Shown here one piece after another: positions 35,487-44,186 of a DNA stretch of 64,000 bases; positions within the stretch are counted from its first letter, which is position 1, and the number at the start of each line of letters is the position of its first letter. Under the pieces are notes generated by a model, which worked only from the letters and a program-made list of their open reading frames with translations, did not search any database and was not told where the DNA came from. The position numbers and the translations under genes were made by a program. This DNA comes from Candidatus Omnitrophota bacterium (GTDB taxonomy: Bacteria > Omnitrophota > Gorgyraeia > Zapsychrales > Zapsychraceae), in contig JACKFL010000005.1 of assembly GCA_020632495.1 (NCBI GenBank), forward strand, positions 868,001 through 932,000, read 5' to 3'.

Positions 35487-36491
35487 ATGCCCAAGAAAAA
35501 AATCAGCATCGAGGACGTCGCCCAGCGGGCCAAGGTCTCCATCACTACCGTCTCACGAGTAATCAATAACGTTCCCACCGTATCCGACAAGAACAGAGCC
35601 AAAGTCGAAGAGGCCATCGCGGCCCTTAAATTCAAACCCAATGTCAGCGCCCAGCGCCTGGCCCGCGGCGTCAACAACGCCATCGGCCTGGTGATGCCGG
35701 GCTATCCCGGGATCTTCCATTCGTATTACGCGATCGAACTGATTCGCGGGGTGGGTCATGCCTGTGAGACGCACCGCATGGATATGGTGTTCCATATCAC
35801 CGACGGAAACAATCCCATCAACTCAAATAATGTCGACGGGATCATCTTTGCGGATATCATCGAAAACCGCAAACAGGTCGACGCGGCCATGGCCGGCGGG
35901 ACCCCGGTGCTGATCATCAACAACCGGGTCGACGATATGGAAATCAATTACGTGGCGATCGACAATTTCGAGGGCGGCCGCATCGTGGCTGAATATCTCA
36001 CCGGGTTCGGTCATGAACGCATCGCCACGATCACCGGCAAACTCACCACGCAAAGCGGTCATCACCGCTTCGAGGGGTTCAAACAGTATCTGGAATCGCA
36101 TAACGGCGGCATCCCGCCGCAGTACGTCATCGAGGGGGATTACTCCCGGCGTAGCGCGCGTTTGGCGGCCGAAGATTTTCTCAAACTCGACGTGCGGCCC
36201 ACGGCGATCTTTGCGGCCAGTGACGACATGGCGTTGGAGGCCATTGCCGTCCTGCTGGAGAAAGGCCTGCGGGTCCCCGAGGATATTTCGGTGATCGGGT
36301 TTGACGATAATCCCGCCTGTCTATTCGGACCGGTCGCGTTAACGACCGTTCGCCAGCCGCTGTTCCAAATGGCGGAACAGGCCGTCAAGGTCCTGGTTGA
36401 CGCCATTAACAAGAAGAACGAGGCCCACGTCCAGCAGGTCCTCACGCCGGAGATCGTGGTCCGGGAGACCTGCTGCCCCCCCCAAAAGTAA
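35487..36491 (+). CDS. LacI-family transcriptional regulator
   Basis: 334 residues. SIEDVAQRAKVSITTVSRVINN is the LacI helix-turn-helix, followed by the hinge region (SAQRLARG) and a periplasmic-binding-protein-like sensor domain (NAIGLVMPGYPG, IIFADII, FDDNPAC). It most likely represses sugar-use genes until a ligand binds. It lies about 80 bases after the coiled-coil gene and near the phosphorylase/importer locus, which is its probable target, although no shared operator was found by eye. Confidence 0.88.
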   Translation: MPKKKISIEDVAQRAKVSITTVSRVINNVPTVSDKNRAKVEEAIAALKFKPNVSAQRLARGVNNAIGLVMPGYPGIFHSYYAIELIRGVGHACETHRMDMVFHITDGNNPINSNNVDGIIFADIIENRKQVDAAMAGGTPVLIINNRVDDMEINYVAIDNFEGGRIVAEYLTGFGHERIATITGKLTTQSGHHRFEGFKQYLESHNGGIPPQYVIEGDYSRRSARLAAEDFLKLDVRPTAIFAASDDMALEAIAVLLEKGLRVPEDISVIGFDDNPACLFGPVALTTVRQPLFQMAEQAVKVLVDAINKKNEAHVQQVLTPEIVVRETCCPPQK

Positions 36492-36526
36492 GCCTCCGCG
36501 CCGCCGGTGTGACTCAGTAAATGAAG

Positions 36527-36555
36527 TTGACAATTCATCCTGCGGCAGGTATCTT
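36527..36555 (+). promoter_or_regulatory. promoter for mnmG
   Basis: TTGACA (36527-36532, 6 of 6) and TATCTT (36550-36555, 4 of 6) are 17 bases apart. A small inverted repeat GGTAT-CTT-ATACC (36548-36560) overlaps the -10 and could be a protein site. No clear ribosome site precedes the mnmG ATG. Confidence 0.5.
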
Positions 36556-36596
36556 ATACCTTACCAATTAATCGTATTTAACCCGTATTTATACCT

Positions 36597-38489
36597 ATGT
36601 CTCAGCATTTTGATGTCATTGTGATCGGGGGCGGACACGCCGGCGTGGAAGCGGCCCTGGCGGCCAGCCGGATGGGGGCCGCGACCCTGATGATGACCTT
36701 TTCCCAGCATACGATCGGTCAAATGAGCTGCAATCCCGCCATCGGTGGTGTCGGCAAGGGCCAGCTGGTAAAGGAAATCGACGCGCTGGGCGGCGAGATG
36801 GGCCTGGCCGCGGACCGCACCGGCATTCAGTTCCGTCAGTTGAACGCCTCCAAGGGACAGGCCGTCCGCTCGTCGCGTTGCCAGTCCGACCGCAAACGTT
36901 ACAAAGAATATATTCAGCGGGTTGTCCTCGGTCAGCCGAACCTGAGCGTGATTGAAGACAAGGCCGCCGAAGTGATTGTCACCAACGGCCGTGTGACCGG
37001 GCTGAAGTCCGAAAGCGGGTTGACCTTTTCCTGCCGGACCGTAGTCGTGACCACCGGGACTTTTTTGCGCGGCCGTATTCATGTGGGACGTGAGATCACC
37101 CCGGCGGGACGGGTGGGGGAACCGAATTCAACCCGGCTGGCGGATAACTTCGAAGATCTCGGTTTTGAGGTGGTGTTATTCAAGACGGGAACGCCGCCGC
37201 GGATCGACGGCAAGAGTATCGATTTCTCCCAGTTGACCCCGCAGTTTTCAGACGAGGTTCCGGTGCCGTTTTCTTTCCGCACGCCGGAGATTCCCCGGGA
37301 CCAGCCGTTGCTGCCGTGCCACATCACCTTTACCAACGAACGGACGCACCAAATTATCGCGGACAATATGCATTTGTCGCCGATGTATTCCGGGCAGATC
37401 GAGGCCACGGGAGTGCGCTATTGCCCGTCCATCGAAGACAAGCTCGACAAGTTCTCGGGCAAGAACAGCCATCACGTTTTTCTCGAGCCGGAAGGGCTGG
37501 ACACCGACGAGTACTATCCCAACGGGATTTCCACCGGATTGCCGCTGGCCGTCCAGGAAGAATTTGTCCATACCATCGCCGGACTGGAACACGCGGTGAT
37601 CACACAGCCGGGTTATTCCATCGAGCACGGTGTCGTTCCGCCGACGAGCTTGAAACCCAATCTGGAGACCAAGACGGTCGGCGGACTCTTTTTGGCCGGT
37701 CAGATCAACGGGACCACCGGTTATGAAGAGGCCGGCGCCCAGGGGTTGCTGGCCGGCATCAACGCCACGCTGTACGCGCGCGACGCCGAACCGTTCATCC
37801 TGCGCCGCGATGAGGCCTACATCGGCGTGTTGATTGATGATTTGACCACCAAGGGGACGCAGGAACCTTACCGCATGTTCACGTCACGGGTGGAATACCG
37901 TTTGATTGTCCGTGAAGACAATGCGGACAAACGGCTGTCGGGACACGGCCATCGTCTGGGGATCCTGGATGACCGGACCTTTGCCGGGATTGAACAGAAG
38001 TACGCGCGAATCACCCGCGAGATACGGCATCTGCGTGAAACCCGGGTCCATCCCGGCAAAGAGATTAACGCCCGGCTCGCGGAATACAACAGCAGTCCGC
38101 TGCTGCAGCCGGCCTCGCTGGCCGACCTGATCAAACGGCCGGAGCTGTGTTATGCGGCCGTGGCCCCCTGGGACGGCGAATTGAAGGACTGTCCGCCCAA
38201 GGTGATAGAGCAGATTGAATACGAGCTTAAGTACGAAGGCTTTATCCAGCGCCAGCTGAAGGACGTCGAAAAATTTAAGCATCTGGAGAACATCCGGATC
38301 CCCGGTGAGTTGGACTATGACGCGATTCCGGGGCTTTCCATCGAGGTCCGCCAGAAGCTCAAGTGTTTTACCCCGCTCAATTTGGGCCAGGCCAACCGGA
38401 TTTCCGGGATCACGCCGGCCGCCATCTCCCTGCTGATGGTCTATTTGCGCAAGCATTTCGACCGGCAAAATCACGTCCCCGCAGCCTAA
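36597..38489 (+). CDS. mnmG: tRNA U34 carboxymethylaminomethyl synthase, MnmG (GidA)
   Basis: 630 residues, full length for the family. The FAD motif VIVIGGGHAGVEAA is at the start, with SCNPAIGGVGKGQ, the cysteine-containing FRQLNASKGQAVRSSR region and VGGLFLAGQINGTTGYEEAG further on. With MnmE it modifies the wobble uridine of certain tRNAs using a folate one-carbon unit. mnmE is not in this window. The gene has its own promoter and the next gene another, so it is probably monocistronic. Confidence 0.95.
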   Translation: MSQHFDVIVIGGGHAGVEAALAASRMGAATLMMTFSQHTIGQMSCNPAIGGVGKGQLVKEIDALGGEMGLAADRTGIQFRQLNASKGQAVRSSRCQSDRKRYKEYIQRVVLGQPNLSVIEDKAAEVIVTNGRVTGLKSESGLTFSCRTVVVTTGTFLRGRIHVGREITPAGRVGEPNSTRLADNFEDLGFEVVLFKTGTPPRIDGKSIDFSQLTPQFSDEVPVPFSFRTPEIPRDQPLLPCHITFTNERTHQIIADNMHLSPMYSGQIEATGVRYCPSIEDKLDKFSGKNSHHVFLEPEGLDTDEYYPNGISTGLPLAVQEEFVHTIAGLEHAVITQPGYSIEHGVVPPTSLKPNLETKTVGGLFLAGQINGTTGYEEAGAQGLLAGINATLYARDAEPFILRRDEAYIGVLIDDLTTKGTQEPYRMFTSRVEYRLIVREDNADKRLSGHGHRLGILDDRTFAGIEQKYARITREIRHLRETRVHPGKEINARLAEYNSSPLLQPASLADLIKRPELCYAAVAPWDGELKDCPPKVIEQIEYELKYEGFIQRQLKDVEKFKHLENIRIPGELDYDAIPGLSIEVRQKLKCFTPLNLGQANRISGITPAAISLLMVYLRKHFDRQNHVPAA

Positions 38490-38516
38490 TCCGTCCGCCC
38501 GTGGCAGGACAACTTA

Positions 38517-38546
38517 TTGACAGCCGAAACCGGGCAGTGTTATAAT
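38517..38546 (+). promoter_or_regulatory. near-consensus promoter for cysK
   Basis: Perfect TTGACA (38517-38522) and perfect TATAAT (38541-38546) with 18 bases between and an extended TGT before the -10. Transcription would start near 38553, leaving about 79 bases of leader before ATG 38632. This is the best promoter match in the window. Confidence 0.8.
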
Positions 38547-38631
38547 CCCCTTTCCACAGCAAAATTAGCCTAAAAATAAGCATTTCAATAAGTTTAGTCT
38601 TACTTACCAGCCACCATCACGGAGGACGATT

Positions 38632-39594
38632 ATGAGTACAGCCGCCACCAACACCGGTATGAATGTCGCCAATGACGTCACGGAACTCATCGGCAAGACG
38701 CCGCTGGTCCGTCTCAACAAAATGAACACGGGCTGCCACGCTGAGATTCTGCTCAAGCTGGAGTTCTTCAACCCGTTGGGTTCGGTCAAGGACCGTATCG
38801 GCCTGGCCATGATCGAGGCGGCGGAACGTGACGGAAAGATCACCAAGGGCAAGACGGTCATCCTCGAGCCGACCTCGGGCAATACCGGGATCGCGCTGGC
38901 GTTTGTGGCCGCGGTCAAGGGATACAAGTGCACCCTGACCATGCCGGAGACGATGAGTCTCGAACGGCGCGCTTTGCTGAAGGCGTTCGGGGCCAACCTG
39001 GTCCTCACGCCGGGGGCCGAAGGGATGAAGGGGGCGATCAACAAGGCCAATGAACTGGCCCAGGGCGATCCGAATTACTTCATTCCCCAGCAATTCGAGA
39101 ATCCGGCCAATCCGGAAGTTCACCGTAATACCACGGCCGAGGAAATCTGGGCCGACACCGCCGGCAAGGCCGATATCTTGATTTCAGGAATCGGGACGGG
39201 CGGAACGATCACGGGTGTATCGGAAGTCCTCAAGAAAAAGAAACCTGAATTCAAGACGGTGGCGGTGGAACCGAAAGGATCGCCTGTTCTGTCCGGCGGT
39301 CAGCCCGGACCGCACAAGATCCAGGGGATCGGCGCCGGATTTGTCCCGGGGATTCTCAACACCGGTATTATCGATGAAATCGTTCAGGTCGACAACGAAG
39401 AGGCCTTCGAGCATGCCAAGACCGCGATGCGCGAAGAAGGGATCCTGTGCGGGATTTCTTCAGGAGCCGCGATTTGCGCCGCTCTGCAAGTCGCCCGCCG
39501 GGAAGAAAACAAAGGCAAGATCATTGTGGCGATCATCCCCAGCACCGGAGAGCGCTATCTGAGTACCGATCTTTTCGCCGAATACCGTAATTAG
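38632..39594 (+). CDS. cysK: cysteine synthase A (O-acetylserine sulfhydrylase)
   Basis: 320 residues with a GGAGGA ribosome site. ELIGKTPLVRLN opens the fold, NPLGSVKDR carries the PLP lysine K53, and TSGNTGIALA is the substrate-binding loop. GIGTGGTITGV binds the PLP phosphate. It makes cysteine from O-acetylserine and sulfide in the cytosol. The family also includes cystathionine beta-synthase-like enzymes, but length and motifs favour CysK/CysM. It has a strong promoter and its own terminator, so it is a single-gene transcript. Confidence 0.9.
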   Translation: MSTAATNTGMNVANDVTELIGKTPLVRLNKMNTGCHAEILLKLEFFNPLGSVKDRIGLAMIEAAERDGKITKGKTVILEPTSGNTGIALAFVAAVKGYKCTLTMPETMSLERRALLKAFGANLVLTPGAEGMKGAINKANELAQGDPNYFIPQQFENPANPEVHRNTTAEEIWADTAGKADILISGIGTGGTITGVSEVLKKKKPEFKTVAVEPKGSPVLSGGQPGPHKIQGIGAGFVPGILNTGIIDEIVQVDNEEAFEHAKTAMREEGILCGISSGAAICAALQVARREENKGKIIVAIIPSTGERYLSTDLFAEYRN

Positions 39595-39602
39595 TCTTTA
39601 TC

Positions 39603-39650
39603 CGGGGAGCATCGTCCGTACCCGCGTCGATGCTCCCCGTTTCTATTTTG
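39603..39650 (+). terminator. intrinsic terminator after cysK
   Basis: CGGGGAGCATCG (39603-39614) and CGATGCTCCCCG (39628-39639) form a perfect 12-bp stem with a 13-base loop, followed by TTTCTATTTTG. It is a clear Rho-independent terminator starting 9 bases after the stop. Confidence 0.85.
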
Positions 39651-39669
39651 AAGAAGTCGCCCGGCGAAC

Positions 39670-40452
39670 ATGGACCAATCGCTGTCCCGCAAAATTTTTA
39701 AGTTTGTGCTGCTGTTTTTGTTGCTCCTGCTCTGCTGGAGCGCCAGTCAGCACTATAATGTGAGCCTGGAGGAGATTCAGCAGAAATTCCGCGGCTACTC
39801 GCTGACCGCCTCGGGTGTGATTTTTATCGGCACGTATGTCGTCCTGACCAATCTGGTCTGGTTCGGTCCCAAGGATATCCTGCGCACCGCCGCGGCGGTG
39901 ATCTTCGGCGGCACGGTGAGCACGGTCTTCGTGGTCGTCGGGGAAATGATCAATTCCGGCGTGCTGTTTCATATCAGCCGGTTTTTCGGCCGGGAATTCG
40001 TGGAGAGCCGGCTGGGTGATAAGAAGGGGAAGCTGGCCAACATCACTCGCAGCCGGTCGGCCGTCGGCGTTTTTACGATCCGGATTAATCTGTTGGTGCC
40101 GTTGCGTTTTACGGATTTGGGTTACGGCCTGACCAACATATCTTTTAATCGGTATCTGTGGCCGGCGAGTCTGGCGCTGCTGCCGCGGGTGTTCTGGCAA
40201 CAGTACTTTTTGGCCACCGGCGGTGTGGCCGTGCTGGAATCGATGGGAAAACTCGTCTCTGGCCGTCCGGCCGACGCGCGGGTCTTATTGCTTCCGGTCC
40301 CGGACAACCCGTTGTACACCTACTATATGGAAAATACGCTGTTCTGGGTTTGCACGTTATGTTATATTTTAATAATTGTCATTTTGACCCTAATGGTGAG
40401 CAGCCGGAAAATTATGGAGCTGATGAACAAAGAGGGAGCCTCGAATGGATGA
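39670..40452 (+). CDS. VTT (DedA/TVP38-like) membrane protein
   Basis: 260 residues with an N-terminal helix (about 10-25), a central VTT-type region (GPKDILRTAAAVIFGGTVSTVFVVVGE, then a helix pair with INLLVPLRFTDLGYG) and a C-terminal helix (about 222-245). VTT proteins are inner-membrane proteins linked to lipid scrambling or flipping. The ATG follows the cysK terminator by 20 bases; no promoter was identified with confidence. It overlaps the next gene by 8 bases. Confidence 0.7.
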   Translation: MDQSLSRKIFKFVLLFLLLLLCWSASQHYNVSLEEIQQKFRGYSLTASGVIFIGTYVVLTNLVWFGPKDILRTAAAVIFGGTVSTVFVVVGEMINSGVLFHISRFFGREFVESRLGDKKGKLANITRSRSAVGVFTIRINLLVPLRFTDLGYGLTNISFNRYLWPASLALLPRVFWQQYFLATGGVAVLESMGKLVSGRPADARVLLLPVPDNPLYTYYMENTLFWVCTLCYILIIVILTLMVSSRKIMELMNKEGASNG

Positions 40453-41035
40453 AGAAGCGTCCAAACTAATGCGGATCATATTTATGATTCTCTTTGTGTG
40501 CTACGGCATCAAGCTGTGGTTTACCCGGGGAGATCACATCTACCGAGGAGACGGATACTCCATCGAGTTTCCCGTAGGCTGGACCGACTATGAAAAGTTG
40601 AATCCGGACCGCCGCCGCAAGAAGAAGAAATTCTCCGTGGAGGACCGTGACAAGCCGAAGACGGTCACTTATGTCACTGAAGAAGTGGACCAGGATTCCG
40701 GCGCATACGCGGCCAGCATGAGCGTTTCGTCTTTGAAGCTTGAGACCGCCGCCTGGCTGGATGATGAATGGGGCAAGATCGTGATGTCCGTGGTGGAGCA
40801 GGGCAACCGTATCATCGATAAGGGACACGTCCTGATTGACGAAGAAAAGTCCAAATGGATATTTTACGAAAGCCCGCCCCAGCTCAACGCGGTCACCTTT
40901 GAGTTTTATATCATTACCGAGGGAAATATGTTTTACCGGATTTCCTACACCGCGCTGCGCAACCGCTTCGACAAGTACCGTCCGGAATTCGAGCGCGCCA
41001 AAGACACCATCAAGATCAAGAAAGGGCTATTCTAA
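40445..41035 (+). CDS. membrane-anchored PsbP/Mog1-like protein
   Basis: 196 residues. One N-terminal helix (about 9-24) is followed by GDGYSIEFPVGW, the opening typical of PsbP/Mog1-fold domains (DUF1795-like), and later FYIITEGNMFYRISYTA and ERAKDTIKI. Such domains are usually periplasmic or secreted and of unknown biochemical role. The overlap with the VTT gene points to a functional or expression link. Confidence 0.55.
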   Translation: MDEEASKLMRIIFMILFVCYGIKLWFTRGDHIYRGDGYSIEFPVGWTDYEKLNPDRRRKKKKFSVEDRDKPKTVTYVTEEVDQDSGAYAASMSVSSLKLETAAWLDDEWGKIVMSVVEQGNRIIDKGHVLIDEEKSKWIFYESPPQLNAVTFEFYIITEGNMFYRISYTALRNRFDKYRPEFERAKDTIKIKKGLF

Positions 41036-41091
41036 TCACCGCCAGCCCGCCCCGCCGATCGATTCAGTTAACAACATGACATAAAGGAAAA

Positions 41092-42120
41092 TTAGCGGGC
41101 CGGTCCGTTCTGGATCCGTCGCCAGTCGGTAAAGACCGGGTCGAAGTTGCGCGCCTTGAGCATGGCCACCACCTCGTCGACGCCGCGGCCGTCCTCGATA
41201 TCGAATTGAGGGTCCTGCCGTTCACGTTCGATCAACGTGTATCCGCCGACGGCGGTGTTTGAGCCGGCCGACATGCGGGTGATGCCGAACTCCAGGATAC
41301 GGTCGCGCAATGCCGGGGCTTCCCGCGTGGAGAGATTGATACCGACGCGCGGAAAGAGGATCCGGGTCAGGCAGATGATCTTGACGAAGGCGGCATCGTC
41401 CACATGTGCGCGAATGAAATCAACGTCCTTGATCGGCTGCAACCGGGGAAAGGAGAGGCTGTACTCGACCCCGGGATAAGTCTTTTCCATGGCCCGCAGA
41501 TGCGTGTACAGCGCGCACAAATCTTCCGTGATGTCGGCCAGGCCCAGCAGAATCCCCATGGCGATGCTGCGCATGCCGGCGGCCGCGGCGCGCGCCGGGG
41601 CGCGGTAGCGGAAGTTGTAATCCGCCTTGATGCCCGACAGATGCACTTGTGAATATCGCTGCCGGTCGTATGTCTCCTGATAAACGGTAATCCCGTCGGC
41701 CCCGGCTTCAAACAATTCCCGGTAATCCTCTTCGTCCATCGGATGCACTTCGAGCGCGATGCTGGGAAAATATTCCCTGGCGACTCCCACCGCCTCTTTC
41801 AGATAGGACACCGGCGTGACTTTGTACGATTCACCGGTCAACAGCAGGACATTCTCGATACCTTGCCGGGCCAGGAAGGCCATTTCCCGGTGCATCTGTT
41901 CGGGGGTGAGTTTAAACCGCGTGATCCGGTTTTTACTGTGGAACCCGCAGTAGGTGCAGTGACTGGAACAAAAGTTCGAAAGATACAACGGCGCGTACAG
42001 AGCGATCGTGCGTCCGAACTGGCGTTCGGTCAGCTCCTTGGCCTCGCGCGCCAGGGCCTCCAGCGTCGCCGGCCGCTCGTCTTGCAAGACACGGCGGATT
42101 TGGTCGGGGCTGACGGTCAT
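41092..42120 (-). CDS. thiH: 2-iminoacetate synthase ThiH
   Basis: 342 residues. LYLSNFCSSHCTYCGF gives the radical SAM cysteines C51, C55 and C58; LLTGESYKVTP and VYQETYDRQRY are ThiH hallmarks. The enzyme splits tyrosine to dehydroglycine for thiazole formation in thiamine synthesis. It overlaps the thiG stop (ATGA) and is transcribed with thiS and thiG on the minus strand. It is somewhat shorter than the usual length of about 370 at the N-terminus, but all motifs are present. It converges with the 40445 gene; no terminator was seen between them. Confidence 0.92.
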   Translation of the reverse strand: MTVSPDQIRRVLQDERPATLEALAREAKELTERQFGRTIALYAPLYLSNFCSSHCTYCGFHSKNRITRFKLTPEQMHREMAFLARQGIENVLLLTGESYKVTPVSYLKEAVGVAREYFPSIALEVHPMDEEDYRELFEAGADGITVYQETYDRQRYSQVHLSGIKADYNFRYRAPARAAAAGMRSIAMGILLGLADITEDLCALYTHLRAMEKTYPGVEYSLSFPRLQPIKDVDFIRAHVDDAAFVKIICLTRILFPRVGINLSTREAPALRDRILEFGITRMSAGSNTAVGGYTLIERERQDPQFDIEDGRGVDEVVAMLKARNFDPVFTDWRRIQNGPAR

Positions 42121-42920
42121 TCGTAGAGAAATCCGGTTAAAGGGGAAGAGGCGTCCGCGTCGGATTTTTTGCGCGGCAGACCGCTCAGGTAGGCCTGCCG
42201 TCCGGCCCGGACCGCCAGCGCAAAGGCCTCGGCCAGCGGGGCGGGATGTCCGGCAGTGGCCACGGCTGTATTGACCAGCACCGCGTCGGCGCCCATTTCC
42301 ATAGCTTCGGCCGCTTGGGACGGCCGGCCGATCCCGGCATCCACCACAATCGGCACATCGATTTCGTCGATCAGCACACGGATCAGCTCCGCGGTCTTCA
42401 GCCCCTGGTTGCTGCCGATCAGCGATCCGAGCGGCATCACCGTTGCCGCGCCGGCCTTCACCAGGGCGCGCGCCACGTACAGATCGGGCGTGATATAAGG
42501 CAGCACCGTGAAGCCGTCCGCGGCCAGGATCTCGGTGGCCTTGATTGTTTCCTGGTTATCCGGCAGGAGATACTTGGAGTCGTTGATGACCTCGATCTTG
42601 ACCCACTTACCGCAGCCCGAGGCCTCAGCCAGCCGCGCGATGCGCACGGCCTCCTGAGCGGTTCGCGCGCCCGACGTATTGGTGAGCAGGGTCACTTCGG
42701 GGGGAATATATTCAAGGATATTTTCCTCGTGACGTTCCAGGTCGATGCGGCGCAGGGCCACGGTCACCAGTTCGGTGCCGCAGGCCCGGATACTGTCGGC
42801 AAGGTCCTGTTTGTTTTTGAATTTGCCTGTCCCCAGAAAGAAACGGCTGGTGAAGGTCTTGTCCCCGATACACAACGGTTCGTCGGGACGGATGTTTGTC
42901 GTTGGCGACGGAATCTGCAT
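42117..42920 (-). CDS. thiG: thiazole synthase ThiG
   Basis: 267 residues. SRFFLGTGKF, LLTNTSGARTAQEAVRIARLA and the Schiff-base lysine K108 in WVKIEVI mark ThiG, with VDAGIGRPSQAAEAMEMG near the end. It builds the thiazole phosphate of thiamine from deoxyxylulose phosphate, dehydroglycine and ThiS thiocarboxylate. It lies between thiS and thiH in one operon. The 109-base gap to thiS has no TPP-riboswitch signature. Confidence 0.93.
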   Translation of the reverse strand: MQIPSPTTNIRPDEPLCIGDKTFTSRFFLGTGKFKNKQDLADSIRACGTELVTVALRRIDLERHEENILEYIPPEVTLLTNTSGARTAQEAVRIARLAEASGCGKWVKIEVINDSKYLLPDNQETIKATEILAADGFTVLPYITPDLYVARALVKAGAATVMPLGSLIGSNQGLKTAELIRVLIDEIDVPIVVDAGIGRPSQAAEAMEMGADAVLVNTAVATAGHPAPLAEAFALAVRAGRQAYLSGLPRKKSDADASSPLTGFLYE

Positions 42921-43029
42921 GATAGTCTACTGTGCCTTTGTTGATGGGTGACCGTTTCGGGATCTCCCGCCGACCGGTAACGCGGGATAAGGTTCGGATG
43001 GGATGTGAACCCGGTCGCAACGGAGGGGT

Positions 43030-43230
43030 TTATCCGCCCCCCACAAAGCTGACCAGCTCGAGGATATCGCCCTCACGGATCATGATCTCATCCCACCGGG
43101 GGTCCCGGACGATCTCGCCGTTGAGTTCGGCAATCACCCGGCGGGTTTGCGGACTGAACTGTTGCACGATGTCGTTCAGGGACGGTTCCCCCGCCAATTC
43201 CTGCATTTTACCGTTCAGGGTGATGGTCAT
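43030..43230 (-). CDS. thiS: sulfur carrier protein ThiS
   Basis: 66 residues of ubiquitin-like fold ending in VGGG, which includes the C-terminal Gly-Gly that is thiocarboxylated. It carries sulfur for thiazole formation by ThiG. It is the first gene of the thiS-thiG-thiH operon. No ThiF-type activating enzyme is encoded in the window. No ribosome site is seen before the ATG. Confidence 0.88.
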   Translation of the reverse strand: MTITLNGKMQELAGEPSLNDIVQQFSPQTRRVIAELNGEIVRDPRWDEIMIREGDILELVSFVGGG

Positions 43231-43236
43231 GCGTGT

Positions 43237-43265
43237 ATATTAGAGCATCCACATGGAAATTGCAA
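43237..43265 (-). promoter_or_regulatory. possible promoter of the thiS operon
   Basis: On the minus strand TTGCAA (43265-43260) and TAATAT (43242-43237) are 17 bases apart. The start would fall on or next to the thiS ATG, so the message could be leaderless; no Shine-Dalgarno is present. The match is moderate. Confidence 0.35.
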
Positions 43266-43328
43266 CATTTTCTCCCCGGGTACCGGCCGGATTTGACGTT
43301 GCCGGCAGATGATGGGATAATGACCGCT

Positions 43329-43526
43329 ATGAGTGAGTACATTTGCCCCCACTGCCGCAATCCCATCTACGATGAGGATGCCCTGTCCTGCCATTTCTGC
43401 GGGGAAGGCCTGAACCGCTCCGGTTCGGGATTCCTCGGCAAGCTGCGCTACCAAAATCCGCGGATCGTCTGGTATATGCTGGCCGGGCTGGTGGCCCTGT
43501 CGGTGTTTCTGTTGTTTGTGCGCTAA
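43329..43526 (+). CDS. small zinc-ribbon membrane protein
   Basis: 65 residues from ATG 43329 (ATG 43320 is possible). The N-terminus has CPHC and CHFC, a four-cysteine zinc ribbon, and a single hydrophobic helix fills the C-terminus (about 46-63). Proteins of this layout are common and mostly uncharacterised. It is divergent from the thiS operon, with about 100 bases between the starts. Confidence 0.6.
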   Translation: MSEYICPHCRNPIYDEDALSCHFCGEGLNRSGSGFLGKLRYQNPRIVWYMLAGLVALSVFLLFVR

Positions 43527-43622
43527 TTCCCTCAGATCATTAGTCTAACGGGAATTCCCTGGCATTCGGGACGGATTTGTAGTATAAAAGGGCAATATCG
43601 GGCAGCCCCTTTTAAGGCCAGT

Positions 43623-44186
43623 ATGTTGAACTTGAAATATTCCCGGTTTTTTGTTTGTCTCTGCCTCGGCCTGATATTGAGTGCCCCGGCGGCATGGGGG
43701 TACCATTGCGCCGATCCCCACTTTAGCAGTAAAAGATGCCGGATTGCACATAGTTACGCGAATTCGGACGTCATCTTCATGGGCCAATTGTTGAGTGTGG
43801 ATGAGCGCCCGTCCGATTCCGGTCTGCCGGTCTATACCAGCGAATTCTTTGTGAAGGAATCGTATCGCGGCGGGGTCACCGGTCAGATCAAAGTTTTTTC
43901 GGAGGGCGGGGTCAAGCCGCCCCAGGATATTACCGGGCATTATATCGTGTTTGCGATTAAGGCCGGGACGGGGAAATATTTTTCCAATCCCTGTTCAAAT
44001 TACCGGTTCGTCCCGATCGAAACGCCGCTGGTCGATACACCCATGCAAACGCAGCTGAGGCGGATCGCCACCACAACCGATTGGTCATTTAGCGACGAGG
44101 GTTGCGTCGCACAGAAAACGACTTTTATTAAGCCGCACGAGAAACACATAACGCATCAAGATGCCGTATACGATACACGAAATTAA
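43623..44186 (+). CDS. secreted protein, possibly netrin/TIMP-like fold
   Basis: 187 residues with a signal peptide ending AWG|YH. The mature N-terminus has HCADPHF..RCRIAHSYANSDVIFMGQL and then VKESYRG, a pattern reminiscent of bacterial NTR-like (TIMP-fold) domains with cysteines near the mature N-terminus. That assignment is tentative. The gene overlaps the leuS start by 26 bases. An imperfect stem around 43585-43612 upstream of it is weak and not listed. Confidence 0.5.
   Translation: MLNLKYSRFFVCLCLGLILSAPAAWGYHCADPHFSSKRCRIAHSYANSDVIFMGQLLSVDERPSDSGLPVYTSEFFVKESYRGGVTGQIKVFSEGGVKPPQDITGHYIVFAIKAGTGKYFSNPCSNYRFVPIETPLVDTPMQTQLRRIATTTDWSFSDEGCVAQKTTFIKPHEKHITHQDAVYDTRN

Noticed and set aside
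42921..43330. TPP riboswitch ahead of thiS or between thiS and thiG
   Set aside because: The expected CTGAGA and ACCTGATC-type blocks are absent on the minus strand.
43585..43612. AAAAGGG/CCCTTTT imperfect stem before the 43623 gene
   Set aside because: The stem has mismatches and no downstream T-run, so it is not a reliable terminator.
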